This document shows, in pieces, positions 54,496 through 64,000 of a DNA stretch of 64,000 nt. Every line of letters starts with the position of its first letter. The stretch's first letter is position 1. The notes under the pieces are model-generated. The model made no database searches. It saw nothing but the letters and a program-made list of their open reading frames with translations, and was not told the origin of the DNA. This stretch comes from Acanthacorydalis orientalis (taxonomy: Eukaryota > Arthropoda > Insecta > Megaloptera > Corydalidae): assembly GCA_034766995.1 (NCBI GenBank), contig CM068319.1, positions 24,788,459-24,852,458 on the forward strand, in the 5' to 3' direction. The position numbers and the translations under genes were made by a program.

Positions 54496-56064
54496 TGATT
54501 TACAAAATACGTATAGTACAATGAACAATGGGCATACAGGAAAAGAATACAATAAAAAGATTGACTGAAAATACCGTAGTGGATAGGAGTATGATGTAAA
54601 GTAAATGAACATGTTGGAAAAAGAATTTATGTGTAATAAATTTTCTGTTTGATTTTAAACTTTTCGTCAACACGAAAAGAAAATACCAGTGTCTAATTTA
54701 TTTCTGGATTGTTCGCTATTCTATAACAATATTGGTTGATATGAAAATGTTATTTTTATTTATTAGAAATATTTTGTGAAACTGTACATTTGATGAATGA
54801 AATTGTAATATCTATATGATGTATTTTATATATAATAAATTTCTAATCACCTGCAATAATATACATATAAAATAAAAAAAATAATTGTATTTCCGTTTGA
54901 ATTTTCCTAAACAACATATATTGAAGTAAGATAAATGTTGTTAGTTTTATATGATTTTTAACATATTATTACGAAAATCGATGTTTGGAGATTTAGTGTG
55001 TACTCTATGACCAAGGTTGTTGTTTATCTAGAACATAATTATTTTCATTATTTTGTTATAAACTTTATATCAATATGATATGTAATAAATAAAGAAGAGA
55101 ATACTTTCTCATATAAGATGCATTCTTCATTTCCGATTTGGAGTGTGTCACCCAATTTGTATATATTTTTTAGAGTTAATAGTCTGAGCAGTAAGTATTT
55201 CCTTGAATAAAATAATTGTATGTGATGTATTTGTTTTATAGTGCATATATTTATCTTGAAATTCGTTTTCTATTTCAGTCTTTTTTAAGCTTCATTGTTT
55301 TTTCTAAACATTATGTTGTATGCTTTTTCTTTTCGATTTTATTCTATTTGTATATTATAAAATATTGATATTTTGCATGTATGTTATAAATAATTCTTTT
55401 ATGTTTTGATAACACAAATTGAGTTAAATGTATGAAACTGTTAGCTTTTGTAATTCAAGAATTTAAAATTATTCTTTGAGAAATTATTTCTAGGAAAGTT
55501 CTGTATGTTTTTTGTTTAGCGCTTTTTGTTACACTTTTACAAAAAAATCTTACATTGCGAAACGGTTCTTTTGATTTTCTGTTGTTTTTTTGAAGGAAAT
55601 TTCTAAAATGAGTTTAAACTAATAACGACGACAGTAATAATGATGATATTATAAACATTAAATGATAATGTTGTGAAAATGTGTGGTTAGATACTGGAGA
55701 ACCTTATTTCAAGTTTCACATTAGTTGTTTGACTCTACTCCAATCTTTATGATAATAATACTGTCGTCTTCACTAAATTTATCAAGTCAGATATAAAATA
55801 TTTTTACTATATTTATTAAGAATATTTAAAAGGTAAAATTATTCGAATGTTTAAATGGTGTTTAGTTTAAGTTTTATATGTTTAAAGTTTTTCAGAGTTT
55901 TTTTATCAATAAAACTAAATCGTAGAACCTAAAATATTTATCTTTATCAATATATATTATTTAGTAAAATATTATAAAACAAATGAAATATTATATGTAC
56001 TGTCAATCTGAAGTCTGCATAATTTCGAAATAAATGACATGAAGAAGTTCGGATAGTGTTTATG

Positions 56065-56068
<4 letters not shown>

Positions 56069-56126
<58 letters not shown>
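56069..56126. repeat. (TA)n microsatellite
   Basis: About 29 TA units just past the cuticle gene 3' end. Confidence 0.97.
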
Positions 56127-56127
<1 letters not shown>

Positions 56128-56183
56128 CAAAAAACATTTCGAAAATAAAAAAAAACGTGATTCGTATTTACTACAAAAATAGA

Positions 56184-56189
56184 TTTATT
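56184..56189 (-). promoter_or_regulatory. Cuticle gene poly(A) signal
   Basis: AATAAA on the minus strand, about 90 bp past the TGA. It is the first canonical hexamer downstream. Confidence 0.6.
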
Positions 56190-56276
56190 TCAATTGAAAA
56201 ATTAAACTATGTACAAGCATCACAAGCATTTGTATATATATATATTAGTCGTTTAAATTTCATCTGATCGATATTT

Positions 56277-56842
56277 TCACCATCCGTGTCCGTGTCCATG
56301 TCCATGTCCATGACCATGGGATGCAGCGGCATGTGCGGCGAAATGAGCTGATTTAGCAGCAGCAACTTCGGGTGTATCATGAGGTACACCTCCGTGTCCA
56401 GCACCATGTCCGGCTCCATGTCCAGCCCAGGCACCGGCTCCATGTCCACCCCAAGCACCGGCAGCACCATGTCCAGCGAAACCCCAATGTCCAGCAGCAT
56501 GTCCGTCACCGTTACGGGCTGATGCTTCGGCATGAGCGGCATGGTGGAAAGCACGACGGGCAACATTTTCATGAGGTTCGACGGGTACACCGTTTGCTCC
56601 AATTACTGGCAAATGTTGAGGTCCAGCCCAGGCATGACCAGCCCAACCATGACCATCACCGGCCCATCCGTGACCAGCACCGTCCCATCCATGTCCATGT
56701 CCATCACCGGCCCAACCGTGACCATCACCACCCCAATGTCCGGACGCTGCGGCGACAGCAAGGAGACACGAGATAATCTGTAAATATATTTTCATATTTT
56801 AAACGAAATATTTACTTTATTGATTCGATATCATATCATATC

Positions 56843-56916
<74 letters not shown>

Positions 56917-57105
56917 TATAAAATAAACTGAAATTGTTTTTTAATCACATATGTCGAGCACAGAATAAACTTAAGAATTATTTACAAATAAAAACAACAA
57001 GTATCGTTTCTATATTACCATTAACTGTTTTCCTTATTTTTTTTGTATATAATTTTTAAAATATGTTTATAAATGAATATATAGCTAAAGTATATTAAAT
57101 ATACA

Positions 57106-57145
<40 letters not shown>

Positions 57146-57700
57146 TTATTTTCACTAATATATATTTAATCTATTTTTTATTTAATGTACTAATATACCA
57201 CTTTAAGACATTTATTTCTATTCGAGTAATTGAAACCATTAATCTATTTAAAGTTTTTTATACAATAATGTGGTGTAAAATGTATTGGTGATTTTGTTTA
57301 AACAACAAGGTTTTTATTGATTAGTTAGAAAAAAAATTTGTTCAGTATTTTAAGATACATAAATTTTCATTAAATTGTTATATTTTTCCTATTTTTTTAA
57401 ATAATCAGTTATTTATAAAATGGTTTTCTGTTTGTTATGATAAAATAAGATTTAAACTGTGGAAGAAAATAATGATTGAGATACTTTAATAACAATTAAA
57501 AAAATCAATCGAGAATACAAATTGGTTACAATCTTATCTAGTATTAAAATTATGGAACAAATTTTAATTAAAACAAAATTTGATGTACTGATTTGTTTAT
57601 TAGACTATAGTTTGGAAGCCTAAATTTCTTAACTTCTATTTTAATAGATATCTGAAAAATTTAAGTTATATATATATATATATATATCTGTGTGTTGGTG

Positions 57701-57740
<40 letters not shown>

Positions 57741-58187
57741 GTTACTTGATTTATGTAATTTATTAATATAAAAATCGATTTTGATATATTTGAATTAACT
57801 GTGTGCGTAATTAAAAAAATAAACTTAAATTTCTTAAAAACTGAATGTATTTCAAACAAATTGAAATGTTCCGAAAAATAATTTAAAAATAACTTAAAAA
57901 TTTCATTATATTACAAACGTTCACAATTGTTTGAAGATATGTTTAATAAAAAAAAAAATTAATTAATAATAAAGACAACTGTCATATATATTAATTGTCA
58001 TATATAATAAATGACAACTGTCATTTGCGATTTAACTTTTTTAAAATGCGTATTTGATTTAGTTATTAATTCTTACTTTTCAATGTTAGATTCATTGATT
58101 TTCTAGAATTCCAGTGCAAACTATATGAATACAAAATCATATGATTCTAATCTCAATTTAATTGTAATTAGACTATTTTATTATTTT

Positions 58188-58223
<36 letters not shown>

Positions 58224-58311
58224 ACTTTATAATGATTTGATTACTAACGTGTATATATTTATACGTAGTTAAACTTGTTATTATAGAATGAAAACTTACC
58301 AAAAATTTCAT
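56277..58311 (-). CDS. Secreted Gly/His/Ala-rich cuticular protein, two exons
   Basis: Coding exon 1 is only 58300-58311 (M K F L) with a GTAAGT donor. Exon 2 is 56277-56777 after a TATATTTACAG acceptor, phase 0. Together they give 170 residues. A tiny first coding exon interrupting the signal peptide is typical of insect cuticle genes. MKFLIISCLLAVAAASG is a clear signal peptide. The body has GHGWAGDG-type repeats (residues about 17-57), a middle block GVPVEPHENVARRAFHHAAHAEASA, more GHGAG/GAWAG repeats, then GVPHDTPEVAAAKSAHFAAHAAASH and a (GH)n tail ending GW. The second block matches the VDTPEV-AKAAHFAAHAAA motif of insect pupal cuticle proteins (G1A-like). The first is a diverged copy without gaps. 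A frame continuing upstream of exon 2 to an ATG at 56793-56795 reads through the acceptor and lacks a good leader, so I prefer the spliced start. G+C is much higher than in the flanks. Other frames here are by-products of the repeats. Confidence 0.85.
56829..56916. repeat. Compound (ATATC)n(AT)n array
   Basis: Three ATATC pentamers followed by about 35 AT units, 40 bp inside the cuticle gene intron. Confidence 0.97.
57668..57740. repeat. Paired (TA)n arrays
   Basis: Two TA tracts separated by CTGTGTGTTGGTG. Confidence 0.97.
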
Positions 58312-58390
58312 GTTGGTTGTGATTGTTGTTGTTGTACCTCCAAATAGGACTGTAGAACAAGTACGATTAATTGGACCAACAAATGTGTTT

Positions 58391-58400
58391 TTATATAAAA
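58391..58400 (-). promoter_or_regulatory. TATA box of the cuticle gene
   Basis: TTTTATATAA continuing into AAAA on the minus strand, about 85 bp upstream of the start codon. Transcription would begin near 58365, leaving a leader of about 54 nt rich in CAACAA. A GGGGCGGG GC-box at 58426-58433 lies just upstream. Confidence 0.6.
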
Positions 58401-58414
58401 TGGATTAGAGTCAA

Positions 58415-58640
58415 CAGTTTGTAGCGGGGCGGGTCACCTTTCTCTTATGCACAAAGAGTTTAAGCAATGTCATTACCGCGTTAGTTTCGTAATAGTTTTT
58501 TTTCTGCGGAATTCCTGTGCATATTATTGCGGGTGTGAAACGAGTGCCATTAGAAAATTTTGTGCTAACATTGAACGCTTGCACGTTGACTTTGTTTTTG
58601 TTGACATTGTTCAAATAAATTTAGTTCATGTTGAATAATG
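58415..58640. promoter_or_regulatory. GC-richer upstream region of the cuticle gene
   Basis: This 225-bp block upstream of the TATA box is richer in G+C than the flanks. Both strands happen to be open for 60-70 codons, but neither frame resembles a known protein. It is most simply proximal enhancer/promoter sequence. Confidence 0.4.
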
Positions 58641-59607
58641 TAGGCGAATCAAATAAAGGTGTGTATTTCCTTAGTGAAAAAAGGTTGCATGATTAATAAC
58701 AATAAACGTAATATGATATTCAGTTGTTTATATGACGAATATTTAGTTAATTTTGTATGAGATAGATAGTTTTTTATACGATAACATTATTAAAAATTGT
58801 TTTAATTAAAATTCTGCCATGAAATATATTTTTTTTGAAGTCCATATCGAATAATATGTCTTTTAAGAGGCAGTGAATTTATTAACATGTATTTACGTCT
58901 AACTTGATGTTGTTTCTATGTACTCTTTAAAGTATTTCATGTTTTCTAAAATTATTTAATTGTTCTACATATTTCCAAGTCATAGTACAAACTATTAAAT
59001 TAATTGTGTATACCCAACGCGTCGTTACTTCGTTTTACTTAAAATAAACGGAAACTTTACCTTACATTATTACCTTTGTTTTGATTTTAATGCCTTTGTA
59101 TTTGTTACTATTTATTTAGATGCCTTTGAGACTTGTTCCATTTCGTCCGACAAAACAAAAGAAAAAAATTACCGTACTTCAAATAGAATTAGTTTGTTTG
59201 TTGTGTACCAGATTCTTGTATTCGTTTCATGTATTGGTTTTGTATATTCTAGCGCTTTATATGTATCAAAAACATGTTTATGTATAAATTGCATTGGAAT
59301 GCTTTTCTTTTAATATAAATGTATTATATATATATGTATTATATGTAAATAGTTTTTCATGTACAGTGTTCAAAACAATAATGAAGAGATTGCAGTTCAA
59401 ATAATTTCTCTGCTTAGGAGTTGCTTGGATTCACTTTTAAATTAAAAGGAGATGAAAAATGAACAAATAAACAAAGTTTTAGTTTTGAATATGCACTTTT
59501 TTTAACTGAGATATTCACATTAGATTAAAATTGAAAATTATAAATAATGTAAAAATAAAAAAAAAAAACAATTAAGAAATTCTAAATACACATACTTAGC
59601 AACAAAG

Positions 59608-59610
<3 letters not shown>

Positions 59611-59654
<44 letters not shown>

Positions 59655-59672
59655 TATATATATATATATATT
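59611..59672. repeat. Compound (TA)n(CA)n(TA)n microsatellite
   Basis: A CA run between two TA tracts. Confidence 0.97.
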
Positions 59673-60692
59673 TATATGTTATTATATGAAAAAATCATGT
59701 CACAAAATTTCTAAGAATTTCTTTAATATAATGAAAGGTAAAGTCTGGTATTTTGAAAATATAATTCGGATAAAATGTAAAATTAGAATATTTGTTGAAA
59801 TAATATTATTTCATGATACGACAAATTTGTATCGGTAGATTTTTTTACTAATTATCAGATTTATTAAATCAAAAATGATAATTGTATTGAGTACTTGGTC
59901 ACATTTTTAAATAGTGCTAATATAAGACTGGGGATTAATAATTTATTCCATAAATGAAAATAAAACAAGTAAAATTTCAGCTGCAACATTTATAAATGTC
60001 AACGAAAAAATATAATCAAATAAAAAAAAAGACAAAGATGATCGTAAAACTTCAAAGTATTGATCCATTTGTAACCAGTTTCAGTCTGAAGTTTTGAAAT
60101 GTGTCATATTTCATAAAAAAAGCGATCCGTTGAAAATTTTAACGACAAAGATCTAAAATAATTTATATAAAAAATAATGAAAGTTGTTTTATGAAGAAAT
60201 TAATGAGATACTTTATTAAAATGTGATATCGCAGTGCACCATCAGTGAAATAAATGCATCTACTTAATAAAATATTAATTATTTGACAAGATTGTGTACA
60301 GTTACATTACAAAATTATATTTCGTAATAAAGCTGTGTGTATATATACATAATACTAACACATTATTCCATATAATAAGCTACGACACGTTTTCAATTAT
60401 AACATGTAATATGTAATTTATAATCTCACTATTAATAAAAAAAACATTATACGTATAATTGTAGGCTATTTATTAATACAAATTTCGTGACATTTGTATC
60501 AAAAATGCAAATGAACAACGTCTGGATAATTATTTATGTTTTATGTTCTAAATGAAAGAATATCATTCATTGAAAACTGTTAATTTTTTAATATATTTTC
60601 TAACTGATAATTATACCAAATATTTTTTCTAGACATTAAATGCGAGGAGTTCATTTATAGAAACATATTATTATTTATTTATTTAATTAAGT

Positions 60693-60697
<5 letters not shown>

Positions 60698-60736
<39 letters not shown>
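60698..60736. repeat. (AT)n microsatellite
   Basis: About 19 AT units. Confidence 0.97.
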
Positions 60737-60739
<3 letters not shown>

Positions 60740-61395
60740 TATAGACACAGAGTGTGTCCCATGAAAAGTTATATTCGGTATCGATTCCTTTGCTCCTTTC
60801 GGATAAATATCTTAGTGCAAACAAAGGACTTTGTCTAAATATAAGAGAACTATAAGTATTTCAAATTAAACTTTCAGTGCTAGTTTTTTTATAATTTACT
60901 TAATTTAAGTTAAATATAGATGTTATTCACAGAAGCAGGGTCATCTTAAAAGCTTTCATCTGATTGTGTTAGAAGGGAAGGAGCTTGATGTAAATTTCAA
61001 TTTTGTACTTTGGAATCATTCATGTTTTCTATATTTGGTTTCAGTAAACTAAAACAGGGAATAAGAGATATATAGATTTCGAAGAGTTCTCTACTAGTCG
61101 AATTTATTGTAAATAGACGTATTATCCTGGTTAATTTAAAGTTTTATAAAAGTAAAAAAGGAATTACAACATTTTAATATATTATTTAAGATAAATGATC
61201 CTCTATACAAAAAAATATTTCTCATATTCTCTTAATTTTCTTATATTTTTTTAATCGATTTAATTTTGTTCTAAAATCTGATAACTTGCTTGAAATCTTT
61301 ATAAAACATCAAGATTTAAGTTTCTAGATTGAAATATACTTTTTATAGAAAGAATGTATTTAAACATTGAACATTTGTATTAACTCTCAGGGATT

Positions 61396-61399
<4 letters not shown>

Positions 61400-61443
<44 letters not shown>
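61400..61443. repeat. (AT)n microsatellite
   Basis: About 21 AT units. Confidence 0.97.
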
Positions 61444-61445
<2 letters not shown>

Positions 61446-63185
61446 TTAAAGTGGTAAACGTTTCATAAATTGGCAAGGTTTTTTTAAATTACTTTTTGTT
61501 ATAAAAAAATCCTTTCATTGTGAATGTTATCTTCTTATTTAATTTCATTTTATTTTAGTACATTCAAGTGCATTCAAGTACAGTGGTTTCTATTTTTGAT
61601 TATTATTTCAAGGTTATTTTTTGTGACAACCTAAAAAGAATAATATAATTTGTGTGATACACTTTTTACGAGTATGGTATGAGAGCGGTGAAATGTACTA
61701 GAGGATTTATTTCCTTTGTTAAAACAATTTCTTACAGTATTGCACAATTTACATTCGAGTATAATATTCTTATAATATTTGATACAATTGTATATTTGTA
61801 TAGCAATAAATTACGACCATTCGCAGTTATATTATAATTTGAATCTATACAAAAAAGGTTAAGTATGTTTATGATATTAAAATTTATCCGGAATTGATGC
61901 TATTGAAGTCACTCAGATGTAAATCAATATCCAGTTACAAATACCACACATGCGGTAAATTTTATCGTTTTCATTGGAACTTAACGAACCAGAAAATTGG
62001 TTTCATTGGAAGTAATATTTTACATTCGTCACTTGAAATAAATTGACGTCATCATTAATTGGCAATTATATACAATATTTTCTTATGTCATCGTATATGG
62101 CGTTAAATTTTATATAAAAATGGCATAATATATATATATATATATATAAAGAGTTTAAAAGAATAAAAAATTTTACTGATTTTAAATTAAAAAAATTCGT
62201 TTATATTCACAAATATTTGTCCAATGTTAAATTATTCCCCTCTTTTTAGGATTACTATCTGTCTCATAAATGGAAAGTAAAATACATAGTATTAATGTTT
62301 CACACTACTGATTATGGATAATAATTCATTTACAATGAAAATATGCTAATCATCAGAATATTGAAATATGAAACTAGTAGAATGATATTTAAAAACTAAA
62401 AGAAAGATTCAAATTTAAAATATTTTATGACAATATAAAAAAATATTCATAGAACAAACAATATGTGCCTTTAACCAAACTTTAAATTCAGTCTTCTCAA
62501 GGCGATGAGAGTGTTGACTGAAATATGGAAAAGTAATAAGAAGTACAAAAAGATTATCCCTACTATATGAGTCGATAATAAAATTGTGATGATGAAGTTC
62601 TGATCTCTTTTTATAATGATCAGCAAAGAGATTTAAAATGTAATGTATTTTTAAAATGATTGATTTAAGATTTTATTTATTATTTGGATTTAATGGTGTT
62701 ATCTAAAAATATAAAAATATTCTTGTTAATTTATTTATTAAACTCCTACATATTTCATTAGTTGTATCATATTGAAAAGCTGTTTTTAAACCGTTGACAA
62801 TTCTCGTATGCATGAAAATAGATTAAATGAATATAATCGATTTTTTGCTGAGAGAATTGAAGGTTATATAAAATTAATTATTTGAAAATAAATCAAAATA
62901 AATAGTACATTTACACATATATATGTATATATTTAAATATATGTTTGTATATATGTATTATTTGATACATTTGTCAACGTTGTTCCTATAATTTTCTCCA
63001 TTTTAACTGATAGAGTTTTTTTTTGTTTACATATTTCCAAACCATTTCTTGATTCCTTTATTTAATCTAATCATTGGTATCTTCCCAGATGTTTTTATAT
63101 TTTGAGACTTTAAGTTAATAATTTATCTTTATTTTACTCTTTTACTGTGCACCTGTTGTTTACTCTTTGCGAATCTTGGAGATTA

Positions 63186-63318
63186 AGCATGGGTTTGTTT
63201 CTTCTATGATCGGTTTCGAATTCCATCATCTTCAGGTAATTTTGAAACCTAGGTTTGAGTTACAGTTCAAAATCTAACTGAATATGATTTAATATAGTAG
63301 TAGAACGAACTCATACGT
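63186..63318. repeat. Palindromic MITE-like repeat, copy C
   Basis: The left arm GTTTGTTTCTTCTATGATCG continues to CATCATCTTCAGGTAA. The right arm ends GTAGTAGAACGAACTCAT. The arms match copies A and B, and the spacer is longer and more diverged. It lies 138 bp from the mariner end at 63456. Confidence 0.7.
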
Positions 63319-63455
63319 TACTTATAAGATTCTTACAGAGCGAATATCATTAATATTTTCTTTTTTCCAAATATTGTCTCTTCTTTTAATGTCTTGGTCA
63401 TTTTTATTTCAAACTTTTAATCTTTTCATTATGTTTATAACATTTGTTTGTTTTA

Positions 63456-64000
63456 TTAAGTTGGTAGAAAAATAATTGCGGTTTATAACCTTCAAATTTA
63501 TATACATTTTTCTCAGTTATTAAAATAAGTGGTCCAGAATTGTTGGGTGACTAACGCCTAACTTTTGTGTAAGCTCTTGAGTTGTTGTGTGTGGTTCTGA
63601 TTCAACTAATGCCTTAAGTTGGTCGTTATAAATTAAAGGAAGACTCCCGTGATCTTCGCTATCTCCAAGGTTGTCGTTCCTAACACCAAATTTTTGGAAT
63701 CATAATTGGACCGTGCGTTCCTTAACATTATCCACACCAAAAACATCGTTTAGTTGACAAGCTGTTTCTAATGATTTACCACCTTTCTTGAACTCACACA
63801 AAAAAATAATCTTATTTGCTTCTTTTATATCTTTAATTGAATAGCCCAATTTTAAGAAAAGTTAATAATTAAACTAAAGTCGATGTACCAAAATACAGAC
63901 TGAAAAAAACATTTTCAAATGATATTAACATGCATACGATGAAATGACACTTTTTATTGAAAAAAAATAAGAGAGAATTCAGAAAACGAAAACCACAATT
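63456..64000 (-). mobile_element. Internally deleted mariner (Hsmar1/cecropia-type), cut by the window edge
   Basis: The inverted repeat at 63456-63484 (TTAAGTTGGTAGAAAAATAA then TTGCGGTTT) matches the Hsmar1-type terminal repeat at all but about 4 of 29 positions. At the right edge, AAACCACAATT (63990-64000) is the inner part of the opposite repeat, whose outer 18 or so bases lie beyond the window. Between them is the N-terminal part of a transposase on the minus strand, which jumps to 3' non-coding sequence. Full elements are about 1.3 kb and this one about 0.56 kb, so roughly 0.7 kb including the catalytic domain is missing. Confidence 0.85.
63526..63862 (-). pseudogene. Broken mariner transposase, N-terminal DNA-binding part
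   Basis: The frame reads CEFKKGGKSLETACQLNDVF, then VKERTVQL, a TGA (63700-63702, where mariners have Trp), FQKFGV, DNLGDSEDHGSLPL and LVESEPHTTTQELTQKLGVS followed by HPTILDHL. This is the paired helix-turn-helix region of mariner transposases. The second HTH ends abruptly at 63526, and no D,D34D catalytic domain follows. No intact start codon is seen. The copy cannot encode transposase. Confidence 0.85.

Larger units (their letters stand above)
51360..56180. other. Intergenic AT-rich DNA
   Basis: No gene is recognised. It contains arrays at 51704, 52422, 52763 and 56069, a possible pogo/Tigger-like fragment at 53205-53340 and palindromic repeat copy B at 54375-54495. Confidence 0.6.
56778..58299 (-). 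other. Cuticle gene intron 1
   Basis: A 1.5-kb AT-rich intron holding arrays at 56829-56916, 57109-57143, 57668-57740 and 58191-58218. No other feature is seen. Confidence 0.75.
58645..63185. other. Intergenic AT-rich DNA
   Basis: No gene is recognised. It has AT arrays near 59.6, 60.7, 61.4 and 62.1 kb, and otherwise featureless AT-rich sequence. Confidence 0.6.

Noticed and set aside
56372..56783. Long open frames on the + strand and a second - strand frame at the cuticle gene
   Set aside because: They are by-products of the Gly-His repeat. The frames lack a signal peptide or domain and give HVHVH, MDMDTD or TITGPS strings, whereas the chosen frame has signal peptide, cuticle motif, splice sites and poly(A) signal.
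58411..58638. Open frames on both strands upstream of the cuticle gene
   Set aside because: No family similarity, and both strands are open by chance in a GC-richer promoter region.
60740..60850. GTGTGTCCCATGAAAAG as a transposon end
   Set aside because: Only a short resemblance to GGGTGTCCCA-type repeat ends, and no partner end was found.

Overview
The window is very AT-rich eukaryotic DNA with GT-AG introns, small phase-matched exons and more than fifty (AT)n microsatellites. Gene content and architecture point to an insect. A hymenopteran such as a bee, wasp or ant seems most likely from the base composition, but this is inference and no single marker settles it. There is no sign of bacterial operons, CRISPR arrays or rRNA, and I found no convincing tRNA.

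Layout. (1) 2383-9746, + strand: the last four exons of a branched-chain amino acid aminotransferase (BCAT). Its first ~100 codons are not in the window. (2) 9.9-19 kb: mostly AT-rich intergenic DNA with two unexplained GC-richer islands (15.6-15.97 kb and 16.66-17.08 kb, the latter resembling the 5' end of an RTE-type LINE on the minus strand) and a small promoter-like island at 17.34-17.43 kb. (3) 19075-25967, + strand: a complete SLC6 glycine-transporter-like gene. Its reading frame ends at a TGA, yet continues in frame through 8 codons, a clean intron and 57 more codons to a TAA. (4) 30412-31657, + strand: a two-exon cytochrome b561 of the CYB561D2 type with all four heme histidines. (5) 40.0 kb: a CpG-rich island with an NRF-1-type palindrome, possibly the promoter of the next gene. 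(6) 42875-51102, + strand: a three-exon GT49 glycosyltransferase of the B4GAT1 type. (7) 56277-58311, - strand: a two-exon secreted Gly/His/Ala-rich cuticle protein whose first coding exon is only four codons, with a TATA box and poly(A) signal. (8) 63456 to the right edge, - strand: an internally deleted Hsmar1/cecropia-like mariner with a broken transposase.

The five genes do not form a pathway: BCAT handles branched-chain amino acids, SLC6 moves amino acid across the plasma membrane, CYB561D2 is a transmembrane ferric/ascorbate-type reductase, B4GAT1 acts in matriglycan priming on dystroglycan, and the last is structural cuticle. They look like ordinary neighbours in an insect chromosome.

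The most unusual items are the candidate stop-codon readthrough in the SLC6 gene, a ~120-bp palindromic repeat family with three copies (3.1, 54.4 and 63.2 kb), the deleted mariner, a degenerate internal duplication of the cuticle motif, and microsatellites packed against splice sites.
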